In this document: piece by piece, positions 34,016-42,867 of the stretch | How the letters are laid out: every line of letters begins with the position of its first letter | Position numbering within the stretch: position 1 is the first letter of the stretch | DNA from: Calothrix membranacea FACHB-236 | Lineage (GTDB): Bacteria > Cyanobacteriota > Cyanobacteriia > Cyanobacteriales > Nostocaceae | DNA length: 64,000 nucleotides | Direction: 5' to 3' | Assembly: GCF_014696315.1 (NCBI RefSeq) | Contig: NZ_JACJPX010000017.1 | Span: forward strand, 1-64,000 | The notes under the pieces: model-generated | What the model was told of the DNA's origin: nothing | The model's input: only the letters and a program-made list of their open reading frames with translations | Databases searched by the model: none | Made by a program: the position numbers and the translations under genes

Positions 34016-36903
34016 ATTTTGCCTTCTAGAATAGTACGGCGAACATTTGCATCTTCAAGATTTGCGTCTTCAAGATTTACTCCTTCAAGATTTGCACCTA
34101 AAAGATTTGCTCTTTCAAGATTCGCTCCTCTAAAATCTGCACTTTCAAGGTTTGCCCCTTCAAGATTTGCACCTAAAAGATTTGCCCGTTCAAAATTTGC
34201 ACCGAAAAGATTTGCGCCTTCAAGATTTGCCCCTAGCAAATTCGCCTCGAAAAGATTCGCCTCTAGAAGATTTGCGCCTTCAAGATTCGCCCCTAAAAGA
34301 TTTGCGCCTGCAAGACAAGCTCCTGCAAGATATGCCTTTTCAAGATCCGCTTCTTCAAACCTTGTCCCTATAAGATTTGCCATTTCAAAATCCGCCCGTG
34401 CAAGATACGCTCCTGAAAGATCTGCCCGTTCAAAATCCGTTCCTTCAAGTCCCGCCTGTACAAAATTTGCGCCTGCAAGATTCGCCTGTACAAAATTCGC
34501 GTTATAAAAATCTTGGTAAAAGAGAATACAGTTTTGCAAATCTAAAAAACTTAAGCAGTTTAAGCAAAAAACATTACTATCAAAATCATCTCTTTGCCCA
34601 CGCAGGCGGGAAATCCAATTACCAAAAGCTTCAGGAGAAGGCCATTTAATCTGAGAAACCTTTTTTGTTGCCCTCGCACAAGCATTCAAAACAGCTAACA
34701 ACGCCTCTTCTGCATTCCGTGCTTGCCGATTTGCTTCCTGAAAAGTGGATAGCTGTAATTTCTGCATCGGCATTCCATTTTTTAGCATATAACTTATCAG
34801 TCCACACATTGTCTGCTGCCATTCACTAACATCAACATGATACTTATCTTGCTGTAGCCGAATTTCATCCACAATAAAATTAAAAATATAATCATCCATA
34901 GCAGTTGAACCGCATAACTTAGCCCAGCGTTCTAAAGCTTGTAAATTATTCCATCCATAATCTGAATCTTCTTGGTTAGCTTTTAGCTGGGTATTGATGA
35001 GTTTTAATTCCTGCACAATACGTTTGGCTGTTAAATATTCACCAAAGCTTTTGTGGGTAAATTCAAAAGTCTCCTCACGACCTTTTGAGCCACGTTGACG
35101 GAAATAAAAAGCAGTTAACAGACGAGTTAAGCTAGCTTTTTTATCTTGCTTAAATATATTTAATATTCGTTCCAGAAGATTACTGTCACAATTCTTTTCA
35201 ATCTCTGAAATTGTAGTTACCCTAACATCTCCTCCATGCCAAGCAGCAACAGCAATACTTTCTAGAATCCGAACAAAATCTTTTTCTGCAACTCCCTTAA
35301 TGATTGGATTATCATTACCCCAACTTCGTTGATAAACTGCCGTCAGTAAATCTGCATAAATTTCATTGAGGTTGCTATCATCGGAAAATTTAACTACACC
35401 GCGAACTAAACTCAAAGCAACTAAGTAATTTAATAACGGCTGGGATGTAATTTCTCTTAAATGTCTCTTGTCTAATTCTGCGGGTAAGCTGTCATATTCA
35501 CGACCGCTAGCTTTACCATATTTATCCCACCAAAGTTGTCTTTGGTCTTGCTTTAATAAATTTTGATCATCAATGTAATTATTCTGCTTTCTTTCTTCCT
35601 CATCTACAAAATAAGAAAGAATATGAAGGATTTGCTTCGGTTTACGAAAATCGCTTTGATTTTTTTTGATCACTAATTCTCGCCCACTAATTAAAACCTG
35701 CAAGCGAGTTTGAACATGATTAACTGCAGTGGCTTGTCTTTGGACTTCACTCACAAACTTCTGGGCAACTTCCTCTCCCATCTTGCCTTGCATGGCTAAT
35801 TCATCTAAACCATCAAAAATAATGAGTAATTTTTCTATTTTGTTTTCTTTATCCAATGGATTAGGTGGTAAAGGAATATCACGCAAGTCATTAATAAACT
35901 TGCCGATGCCATTAACTAAATCATCTTCTGGATCAAAAAGATGTAAAGGAATAAATAAAACTGAATTTTTGCTTATCTTTGCCTGTGTAGCTGCAAAAAT
36001 TTTAGAAAAGGAAGATTTACCGCTTCCTGGCCCGCCACTAATTACCCGGATAGCATCATTTTTATCCGCTTCGTCTAACCAAGTTTGGAGTTCTGCTTGT
36101 AAATCAATAACAATTCGCTCAGTTTTTTTATCTTGTTTATAATTCTGTTTTATCCCACTGACAAAATCATCATCTTCTTCACCTGCAATTTTGCGTTCAT
36201 AGTAAGCACGGAGGGGAACATAAACTTGTTCCAGACTAAAAGCTTCAGAAAACATCCGTTCATTAACTTGTTTTTGTAACCATATAGAATAACTTTGCCA
36301 AGCTTGTTCTCTTTCACCTGCTTTAATAAAGGGAGTATTTAGTTCAGTTTGTAAAACTGTATATTTATCGCTATTTTTCTTCCATTCTTCAATGAGTGAA
36401 TAGACAAATTCTGTAGGAAGACGATTACTAATTGCTTCTGCTTGTGCTGGTGTAGAGACAAATTCTGTTAACCACTGACGAAAAGGTTCTTTGATAGCTG
36501 GAACAATAGCTAATTCTTCAGGATGAGCAAAAAAATTGCTGTCAATTGTTAATTCTGTGGCTTCTAAATTTTGGAGACAGTTTTCTAAACGGTGTTTAAC
36601 TATAGTCTCAATCTCATCATTATCAACTTTTTTGAGTAAATCCTGATTATCATCTACTAAACTAGCCATTGCTTGAATTAAAGAACGAAAAATTAACAGC
36701 CAAGCTATTTCTCCCGGTTCTTTAGCCAAGCCAACAGCAGCACCCATCTCTACCAAATTTTCGGGAACGTTGCTCACATTACCAGTCAAACCATTCACTA
36801 CAGCTTTGGTTAGCGCTGTAAAACCACTCCCGAAGTTAACATTAAGACGCTTGCTGAAGACGGAAACAGGCTGCTTGATGAGAATTCCAGGTTTGCTGCT
36901 CAT
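34012..36903 (-). CDS. NACHT-domain STAND NTPase with C-terminal pentapeptide repeats
   Basis: This 963-residue protein has three parts. Residues 1-285 are a helical region of unknown family. The NACHT NTPase has a Walker A motif at about 290-298 (GGPGSGKSS) and an extended Walker B motif at about 359-370 (LLIIFDGLDELA), followed by a helical winged-helix-like region to about 780. The last 165 residues (about 799-960) are about 32 pentapeptide repeats of A(N/D)LxG type, which fold as a right-handed beta helix. NACHT proteins are signal-transducing ATPases, and several bacterial ones protect against phage. Here the N-terminal part would be effector and the repeats the sensor or scaffold; that division is inference. 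No toxin domain is recognisable. Confidence 0.88.
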   Translation of the reverse strand: MSSKPGILIKQPVSVFSKRLNVNFGSGFTALTKAVVNGLTGNVSNVPENLVEMGAAVGLAKEPGEIAWLLIFRSLIQAMASLVDDNQDLLKKVDNDEIETIVKHRLENCLQNLEATELTIDSNFFAHPEELAIVPAIKEPFRQWLTEFVSTPAQAEAISNRLPTEFVYSLIEEWKKNSDKYTVLQTELNTPFIKAGEREQAWQSYSIWLQKQVNERMFSEAFSLEQVYVPLRAYYERKIAGEEDDDFVSGIKQNYKQDKKTERIVIDLQAELQTWLDEADKNDAIRVISGGPGSGKSSFSKIFAATQAKISKNSVLFIPLHLFDPEDDLVNGIGKFINDLRDIPLPPNPLDKENKIEKLLIIFDGLDELAMQGKMGEEVAQKFVSEVQRQATAVNHVQTRLQVLISGRELVIKKNQSDFRKPKQILHILSYFVDEEERKQNNYIDDQNLLKQDQRQLWWDKYGKASGREYDSLPAELDKRHLREITSQPLLNYLVALSLVRGVVKFSDDSNLNEIYADLLTAVYQRSWGNDNPIIKGVAEKDFVRILESIAVAAWHGGDVRVTTISEIEKNCDSNLLERILNIFKQDKKASLTRLLTAFYFRQRGSKGREETFEFTHKSFGEYLTAKRIVQELKLINTQLKANQEDSDYGWNNLQALERWAKLCGSTAMDDYIFNFIVDEIRLQQDKYHVDVSEWQQTMCGLISYMLKNGMPMQKLQLSTFQEANRQARNAEEALLAVLNACARATKKVSQIKWPSPEAFGNWISRLRGQRDDFDSNVFCLNCLSFLDLQNCILFYQDFYNANFVQANLAGANFVQAGLEGTDFERADLSGAYLARADFEMANLIGTRFEEADLEKAYLAGACLAGANLLGANLEGANLLEANLFEANLLGANLEGANLFGANFERANLLGANLEGANLESADFRGANLERANLLGANLEGVNLEDANLEDANVRRTILEGKI

Positions 36904-37118
36904 AGCTGTTGTATTTTGTTGGTAGATATAGTTAGCTCATACCAATTCTCAAAAATCCTGATACATATAGATTCTTCGTAGGGGTTTAGCACTGCTAAAC
37001 CCTCACCTATATGTAGGAATCATGATTAAAGTGAAACGGTATGAGATATTTAGACAATATTTGCTAGTAATTGTACGCAAATTCACTCTCAAATAGTGTT
37101 ATTTATACTAAAAAGGTT
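36904..37118. other. Upstream region of the NACHT gene
   Basis: It contains the double palindrome at 36963-37014, listed separately, and AT-rich sequence with possible promoters for the NACHT gene on the minus strand. The 21-bp minisatellite starts at its right edge. Confidence 0.35.
36963..37014. repeat. Nested palindrome upstream of the NACHT gene
   Basis: GGGTTTAGCA (36982-36991) and TGCTAAACCC (36993-37002) are perfect inverted repeats separated by one base. An outer pair, ACATATAG (36963-36970) and CTATATGT (37007-37014), is also perfect. It lies 60-111 bases upstream of the NACHT start. It may be a dispersed cyanobacterial repeat or an operator. Confidence 0.55.
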
Positions 37119-37356
37119 CAAGTTTCAGCCTCAAAACCTCAACTGTCAGCCTCAGAACCTCAAGCTTCAGCCTCAAAGCCTCAAGCGTCAGCCTCAAAGC
37201 CTCAAGCTTCAGCCTCAAAGCCTCAAGCGTCAGCCTCAGAACCTCAAGCGTCAGCTTCAGAACCTCAACGTTCAGCCTCAGAACCTCAAACTTCAGCCTC
37301 AGAACCTCAAGCTTCAGCCTTAGAACCTCAAGCTTCAGCCTCAAAGCCTCAAGTTT
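37119..37356. repeat. 21-bp minisatellite, about 11 copies
   Basis: The unit is about CAAGCTTCAGCCTCAAAGCC plus T, repeated about eleven times with few substitutions. As the unit is a multiple of three and lacks stops, it is open in at least two plus-strand frames (heptads SASEPQA and QPQNLKL) and one minus-strand frame (heptads LEALRLK). The plus frame from TTG at 37071 to 37361 and the minus frame from GTG at 37389 to 37108 each lack an ATG and a ribosome-binding site, so I treat this as a tandem repeat and not as a gene. Confidence 0.75.
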
Positions 37357-37357
37357 G

Positions 37358-37438
37358 GTAGGGTGTGTTATCGCGTTAGCGTAACGCACCGTAAATCTCT
37401 GGTGGTGCGTTAGGACTAAAGTCCATAACGCACCCTAC
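37358..37438. repeat. GTAGGGTG-bounded multi-hairpin dispersed element
   Basis: Outer arms GTAGGGTGTGTTAT (37358-37371) and ATAACGCACCCTAC (37425-37438) are complementary apart from one G-T pair. Inside are TAACGCACC/GGTGCGTTA (37382-37390/37404-37412), GCGTTA-GCG-TAACGC and GGACT/AGTCC hairpins. The GGTGCGTTA/TAACGCACC motif is a repeat I know as common in Nostocales intergenic DNA. It abuts the minisatellite on one side and ends 18 bases from the next gene's stop on the other. Confidence 0.65.
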
Positions 37439-37455
37439 ACCGAATCGCTCTTGTT

Positions 37456-37929
37456 TTAGTTGATAGTTGTTGCGCTTTTCTTCTTCTTGGAACTGCGAGT
37501 AAACCTGCGTCCCATCTCATCTATGACTGCATCTAAACCAGCAACATCACCGCTAGCTTTGGCATAATTGTAAACTGCTAAAGCTGCTGTATATGCTTCA
37601 CTACCCGCAGTGATACAGGTATCATCCACGAGTTCTTGCAGTTGCGTCAGGGATAAAAGTACTGGATACAAAGCCTCATACAGCGCTACATCCCGGCGCA
37701 TTTCTTCTACATCAAAGGAACGGGGTAAAAAATTTGGGTTTTGTGTCGCTACTTCCAACGCCTTGCTGACAAAAGCCCGACTTTTATCACCCATCTTTAA
37801 AATTGTGCGTCGGTCTTCCGTTGTCAAATCTACCAAAAACGGTAACTTTTCGCGAATTGTTGCGATCGCCTGCATTACCGCTTCCCGATCTGCAGGGGAA
37901 AAGTTAGCACTGAGACGATTATCAGCCAT
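37456..37929 (-). CDS. Conserved hypothetical protein, 157 aa
   Basis: The protein is helix-rich and soluble, with segments ANFSPADREAVMQAIATI, GDKSRAFVSKALEVATQNP and ITAGSEAYTAALAVYNYAK. I know near-identical segments from a conserved uncharacterised bacterial protein of similar length, but no function. GTG at 37938 is possible, but ATG at 37929 sits eight bases after GAGGAG and is preferred. The C-terminus ends in a basic SSKKKKS segment. No signal peptide. Confidence 0.7.
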   Translation of the reverse strand: MADNRLSANFSPADREAVMQAIATIREKLPFLVDLTTEDRRTILKMGDKSRAFVSKALEVATQNPNFLPRSFDVEEMRRDVALYEALYPVLLSLTQLQELVDDTCITAGSEAYTAALAVYNYAKASGDVAGLDAVIDEMGRRFTRSSKKKKSATTIN

Positions 37930-38116
37930 TTTTATCACTCCTCTGGGATAACTCTTCTCAGTATTCCCAAACTAAAACAGGCAATTGGCTGATTTAAGCT
38001 CACAATAGCTGTTAATTATCAAATTGCAGCTGATACAAGCTTGGGTTACGACTTGGCGAAAGAACCACTTTTGTTAAAATTAAGAATAATATTAAGAAAT
38101 ATAAACTAAAGTCTCA

Positions 38117-39628
38117 ATGCCCAGTCTATCACTTGACAAAAAAGCATCTCGTGTCATTGTCGTCGGTGCAGGAATAGGTGGGCTAACTGCTGGCGCATTA
38201 TTAGCCCATAAAGGTTACAGCGTTTTAATCTTAGACCAAGCCCTTGTACCTGGGGGTTGTGCTTCTACGTTTAAACGCAGAGGATTTACATTTGATGTCG
38301 GCGCAACCCAAGTCGCTGGTTTAGAACCTGGGGGGATTCATCACCGAATTTTCTCAGAATTGGGAATAGATTTACCTGCAGCCACACCTTGCGATCCGGC
38401 TTGTGCGGTTTATCTCCCTGGGGAATCGACTCCCATCAACGTCTGGCGCGATCGCGAAAAATGGCGAGAAGAACGCCAACGACAATTTCCTGGTAGCGAA
38501 CCATTCTGGCAATTGTTAGCAACTCTATTTCAAGCTAGCTGGGAATTTCAAGGACGCGATCCGGTGCTACCGCCACGTAATTTATGGGACTTATGGCAGC
38601 TAACTCAGGCGGTACGTCCAAGTACATTAATTACTGTGCCCTTCACTTTATTTACTGTGGGCGATGCTTTACGGCTATATGGATTAGGTAACGACCAACG
38701 CTTACGGACTTTCTTAGATTTACAACTGAAGCTGTATTCCCAAGTCAATGCAGAAGAAACAGCTTTACTGTATGCAGCCACCGCCTTAAGTGTCTCCCAA
38801 CTACCCCAAGGATTATTTCACCTCCAGGGTAATATGCAAGTCTTAAGCGATCGCCTAGTAGAATCCTTAGAAAGAGATGGCGGTAAATTATTGCTACGTC
38901 ACACCGTCGAAAAAATTACCGTCGCCAATGGTCAAGCCTCATCCGTCACCATCCGCAATCAACAAAGCGGCGAAGTCTGGACAGAAACAGCCGACCATAT
39001 TATTACCAATGTCACTGTGCAAAACCTCGTGCAGCTTTTAGGCGACGCAGCGCCAGCAGGTTATAAACAGCGAGTCGAAAAATTACCCCCAGCATCAGGG
39101 GCGTTTGTTGTCTATTTAGGTGTAGATGCTAGCGCCATTCCCCTTGAATGCCCGCCACACCTGCAATTTTTATACAACGCCGATGGGCCAATTGGCGAAA
39201 ATAATTCTTTATTTGTCTCCGTTAGCCATCCCGGAGATGGTCGCGCCCCAGAAGGAAAAGCCACAATTATTGCTTCATCCTTTGTAGATACACGTAGATG
39301 GTGGCAGACAGAGAATTATGAAGAACTAAAGCAGCAGTATACAGAAGAAGCGATCGCCCGCCTAGCAAAATTCTTCTACCTCAAACCCGAAACCATCATC
39401 CACCAAGAAGCCGCCACACCGCGCACCTTTGCTCATTTCACAGCACGCGATCGCGGTATCGTGGGCGGTATCGGTCAACGTATCCCCACCTTCGGCCCCT
39501 TTGGTTTTGCCAATCGCACACCAATTAAGCATCTCTGGTTAGTCGGTGACTCCACCCACCCTGGTGAAGGAACAGCCGGAGTAAGTTACTCAGCGCTAAC
39601 TGTCGTGCGGCAAATATTAAATAGCTGA
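38117..39628 (+). CDS. crtD: Carotenoid C-3',4' desaturase-like protein (CrtD type)
   Basis: This 503-residue flavoprotein has the FAD motif VIVVGAGIGGLTAGALLA at about 13-30 and VPGGCASTFKRRGFTFDVGA, the signature of the carotenoid desaturase/isomerase family. The C-terminal LVGDSTHPGEGTAGVSYSAL is the second FAD-contacting motif. Length and the GLEPGGIHHRIFSELG segment fit the CrtD-type enzymes that introduce the 3',4' double bond in myxol-type carotenoids better than CrtISO. A different role in the family (carotenoid isomerase) cannot be excluded. It is expected in the membrane-associated carotenoid pathway. It is monocistronic. Confidence 0.75.
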   Translation: MPSLSLDKKASRVIVVGAGIGGLTAGALLAHKGYSVLILDQALVPGGCASTFKRRGFTFDVGATQVAGLEPGGIHHRIFSELGIDLPAATPCDPACAVYLPGESTPINVWRDREKWREERQRQFPGSEPFWQLLATLFQASWEFQGRDPVLPPRNLWDLWQLTQAVRPSTLITVPFTLFTVGDALRLYGLGNDQRLRTFLDLQLKLYSQVNAEETALLYAATALSVSQLPQGLFHLQGNMQVLSDRLVESLERDGGKLLLRHTVEKITVANGQASSVTIRNQQSGEVWTETADHIITNVTVQNLVQLLGDAAPAGYKQRVEKLPPASGAFVVYLGVDASAIPLECPPHLQFLYNADGPIGENNSLFVSVSHPGDGRAPEGKATIIASSFVDTRRWWQTENYEELKQQYTEEAIARLAKFFYLKPETIIHQEAATPRTFAHFTARDRGIVGGIGQRIPTFGPFGFANRTPIKHLWLVGDSTHPGEGTAGVSYSALTVVRQILNS

Positions 39629-39639
39629 GTCCAAGGTCA

Positions 39640-39732
39640 AGGGTCAAGGGTCAAGGGTCAAAGGTCATCACTTATTTCTCCCTCTTCCCCTTGTCCCCAG
39701 TCCCCAGTCCCCAGTCCCCAGTCCCCAATCCC
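39640..39732. repeat. STRR arrays downstream of crtD-like gene
   Basis: Three GGTCAAGGGTCAAGG units (39634-39662) are followed by CCCCTTG and five CCCCAGT heptamers (about 39691-39728) that run to the stop codon of the convergent gene. Confidence 0.6.
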
Positions 39733-41793
39733 CTACTGACCTGTCGTAGTTGGTGAAGGTGACAAAATTTCCGGCACAGCTGGTGCAGGTTCAGGGTTAA
39801 GAAATGATCGCCAAGTTTTAATTTGTTCTTGTGCCGCGCTATAAGCAGAAGTACCTCTAGGAATTAGCTTGGCAGTCTCAATGCCTCTGTACATATCAGA
39901 TTGTCCTAGAGATCGGGCGATATCTAACAATTGCTGACTCCACTGGTCAATGGCGACGTTAGCATCCAAACGTAAGATACTCCGGCGGGGAACTTCTTGT
40001 GCCAGTTGTATTGCGTTGACCAAGGCTTCTGGTGTGCCAGGTAGAGCTGCATCCCTGGCTCTTTGCCAGTTTTCTTTAGCGCGAATTTGTACTCGCCAGT
40101 CGTCTATTGCTTCTTTAGCCTCACCAGAAAGTGCGCGTCCTGATGATGCTACTGATTGAGCCGCACTAATTGCCCCATTTAAATCGCCTCTTTGCGCCAA
40201 GTCTCGTGCTTGATCTAAATAAGGTTGGTCTTCAATTCGCTGAATTTTTGTTGTCCAATTGCGGATTTTTCTTCGTGCTTCCGAATACAATGCCCGACCA
40301 TTACGGATTTGACTAGCTTCTGCGATCGCCGCTTGCAAGGAGTTGACATCATCCATTAATGCAATCTGATCGGCCCGATCCAAGAAAGGTCTGTCTTGGA
40401 TAGTCTCTACTTCGGCTTGCCAACGTCCGGCTGCTTGTCTGGCTTCGCTAGCACGGGGGTTACCACTAGGGATAAGCTGCGCTTGGGCGATCGCCGCACT
40501 TAAATCGCTAATTGTGCCTTGGCTAGCTAATGTCCGCGCCTTGTCTAAACGGGCGACATCTTCAATTTCCAACTGCCAACGGGCAATTAATTGTTGTGCT
40601 TTATCATACACGGCCCTAGAAACATCAATTTGCTGCGCTTGGGAAATTGCTGTCTGTAAACCATCAATAGTACCTAGCCAAGCACTTCTTTGGGCTTCAG
40701 CCAAGCTGATAAAATCTTCAACTTCCGTTTGTAGTCCTGTATTTTCCGGAATTTGGCGGACGATATCTAGTGCTGTATCTGCATCTCGCTTATCTAACTT
40801 AGCCTGAGCTAAATCCAGCATCTTGCGGCCGTATTGGGGAATTAACTCCTGAGCTTTTTGATATACATAACTAGTGGGACTAACTGACTCCGCTAGCTTG
40901 ATCGCTTCGAGTATCTGATCTGCTACCCCACTTTTGGCTAAATTATCGGCCTTTGCTAATTTTTCGCCATCTTCCCTAGCTGTGGCAATAATGCGATTTA
41001 ATTCGTCGTATTTAGTAGTTGCCCAGTATTTATTATCAACACGCAGCAATTTGGCAGATAGCATAAAAGCTGATTGCCAATTTCTTTGCCGCAGTTCGCC
41101 TTCTGCTTCTTGATAAATGCCCTCTGCCTTTGACCAAATCGACTGCCATTTATCTACTTGTTGTTCTACAGCGCTATAAGCAGGCAAATCGTTAGGTACT
41201 TTTTTGGCAGTGGCGATCGCTTCATCTAATTGTCCGGCTTGAAAACTTTGATCGGCTAATTGCAAAATATCCTTAGACCACCGCTCGATAAAGCGATCGG
41301 CTTCTCCCCGCAAGGGATGGTTTTTTGGCAATTGCTTCACTAAATTAATCGCTTGCAGTAAGTCGGTGACTGTTTGTTTAGAAGCCGCTAACTGCGCGCA
41401 GTGCAGCCGTACTGACTCACTAGCCAAAGGCCAGAAAATTTTGGGGCAGTTAGGGGCTGTTGGCAACTTTAACAACATTGCCATTGCCAGGAATCCTATC
41501 CCCCCAGGAACCAACATTAATAATACTAACCACAACACCCAATTTTGCATCCAGCGGGGCAATTTACTGAATACATAATTGGGTGAAATCGTTTTTTCTG
41601 ACTGATTATTAAAAGGTAATTCTTCGGAATGATTATCTGTTTGCCGCTTCACTGACTTAGAGTTAGAACCAGTAGCTGGAATACCAAATAAATGAGGTTC
41701 TCCGAATTGTTGTGTTTCGGATAATCTCGCCATTTCATCCTGATCTCTGGCTCTGCCTCGGGACCAACTGTCTGTAATATCCCGCTCTGTCAT
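39733..41793 (-). CDS. Repetitive single-pass membrane protein, 686 aa
   Basis: The first 80 residues are polar and charged. One strong membrane segment follows at about residues 85-110 (WVLWLVLLMLVPGGIGFLAM). The remaining 570 residues consist of imperfect repeats of about 60-70 residues, each with a pattern like AIAQAQ.IPSG.....A...I..W...L..IED....D.A..LA..GD. They are helical and TPR-like and lack nucleotide-binding motifs, so annotation of similar proteins as segregation ATPases is not supported. It is probably an envelope scaffold with repeats in the periplasm or cytoplasm. Its function is unknown. Confidence 0.7.
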   Translation of the reverse strand: MTERDITDSWSRGRARDQDEMARLSETQQFGEPHLFGIPATGSNSKSVKRQTDNHSEELPFNNQSEKTISPNYVFSKLPRWMQNWVLWLVLLMLVPGGIGFLAMAMLLKLPTAPNCPKIFWPLASESVRLHCAQLAASKQTVTDLLQAINLVKQLPKNHPLRGEADRFIERWSKDILQLADQSFQAGQLDEAIATAKKVPNDLPAYSAVEQQVDKWQSIWSKAEGIYQEAEGELRQRNWQSAFMLSAKLLRVDNKYWATTKYDELNRIIATAREDGEKLAKADNLAKSGVADQILEAIKLAESVSPTSYVYQKAQELIPQYGRKMLDLAQAKLDKRDADTALDIVRQIPENTGLQTEVEDFISLAEAQRSAWLGTIDGLQTAISQAQQIDVSRAVYDKAQQLIARWQLEIEDVARLDKARTLASQGTISDLSAAIAQAQLIPSGNPRASEARQAAGRWQAEVETIQDRPFLDRADQIALMDDVNSLQAAIAEASQIRNGRALYSEARRKIRNWTTKIQRIEDQPYLDQARDLAQRGDLNGAISAAQSVASSGRALSGEAKEAIDDWRVQIRAKENWQRARDAALPGTPEALVNAIQLAQEVPRRSILRLDANVAIDQWSQQLLDIARSLGQSDMYRGIETAKLIPRGTSAYSAAQEQIKTWRSFLNPEPAPAVPEILSPSPTTTGQ

Positions 41794-41946
41794 CTCTCAC
41801 ACCAAAATAATTGAATAGCGATCTGTTGTAGATCGATAATTCCATTGTTGCCATAGTAACTTTCTCATAATTAAAAAGCTACCTTTTTGATTATCTTCCG
41901 CCACAGATACCATCAACAATTGAAAAAATCAGTGTGGTTTTACACC

Positions 41947-42852
41947 CTAACCAGAGACCGAAGATTCTGTCTGCAAATCGACAATTAACTGAGCCAACTG
42001 ATCGCTGCTTGCCTGGTAAACTCGGCCGCAAAAGTCGCAAGTTGCCTCAGCGCCATCATCTTTCACGATCATATCTTGTAGTTCAGCTTCTCCCAAGATT
42101 TTTAATGCTCCCAACATCCGGTCAAAAGAGCAACCGCAGTGGAAGCGCAGAATTTGGCTTTCGGGAAATATTTTCAGCCCCATATCTCCCAGCAAATCTG
42201 TGAAGATTTCTGGCAAAGTCTTGCCTGCTTGCAATAATGGTGTAAATCCTGATAAGGTCGCTACCCGTGATTCCAAGGTTGCTACTAAAGCTTCATCTCT
42301 AGCGGCTTTGGGTAAAACCTGCACTAACAAGCCCCCAGCAGCAGTTACCCCACTTGCTCCCACAAATACACCTAAAACCATAGCTGAAGGTGTTTGTTCG
42401 GAACTTACCAGGTAATGGGCGACATCATCACCAATTTCACCAGAAATCAGTTCTACCGTACTAGAGTAAGGGTAACCATAACCGATATCCCGCACAACGT
42501 AAAGAAAACCCTGACCTACTGCACCACCAACATCTAACTTACCCTTAGCGTTTGGTGGTAATTCTATAGATGGGTTACCTACGTAGCCACGGACTGTACC
42601 ATCTAACCCAGCATCTACCAAAATGCCGCTCAACGGGCCATCACCTTTCACCCGGACGTTTACTCTAGAGCCTGGCCGCTTCATACTAGAAGCCATCAAC
42701 AAGCCTGCTGCCATAGTCCGCCCCAGTGCTGCTGTTGCCACATAAGATAGCTTGTGACGTTGTCTTGCTTCTTCTGTGAGGCGCGTAGTGATCACACCTA
42801 CGGCTCTAATCCCACCGTCGGCTGCCGTGGCGCGAATTAATTGATCCGCCAT
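41947..42852 (-). CDS. hslO: Hsp33 redox-regulated chaperone
   Basis: The 301-residue protein matches Hsp33: MADQLIRATAADGGIRAVGV at the N-terminus, a GRTMAAGLLMASSMK segment, and the C-terminal redox switch with Cys-x-Cys (HCGCSFDR) and Cys-x2-Cys (CDFCGRVY) that binds zinc in the reduced state. On oxidation Hsp33 releases zinc and holds unfolding proteins. TTG at 42867 is possible, but ATG at 42852 follows TAAGG at good spacing and begins the conserved N-terminus. Cytoplasmic. Confidence 0.95.
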   Translation of the reverse strand: MADQLIRATAADGGIRAVGVITTRLTEEARQRHKLSYVATAALGRTMAAGLLMASSMKRPGSRVNVRVKGDGPLSGILVDAGLDGTVRGYVGNPSIELPPNAKGKLDVGGAVGQGFLYVVRDIGYGYPYSSTVELISGEIGDDVAHYLVSSEQTPSAMVLGVFVGASGVTAAGGLLVQVLPKAARDEALVATLESRVATLSGFTPLLQAGKTLPEIFTDLLGDMGLKIFPESQILRFHCGCSFDRMLGALKILGEAELQDMIVKDDGAEATCDFCGRVYQASSDQLAQLIVDLQTESSVSG

Positions 42853-42867
42853 GAAAAACCTTACCAA

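Noticed and set aside
34019-34649. Plus-strand frames with SRFAP-type and LQDLPL-type repeats
   Set aside because: They are the antisense of the pentapeptide-repeat codons of the NACHT gene. Their periodicity comes from the repeats and there is no ribosome-binding site.
37119-37356. CRISPR array
   Set aside because: The units are contiguous, with no unique spacers, and no cas gene is in the window. The STRR arrays fail for the same reason.
37071-37389. Plus frame 37071-37361 and minus frame 37108-37389 as genes
   Set aside because: They begin with TTG and GTG without ribosome-binding sites and consist only of the 21-bp repeat, so they are kept as a repeat feature.
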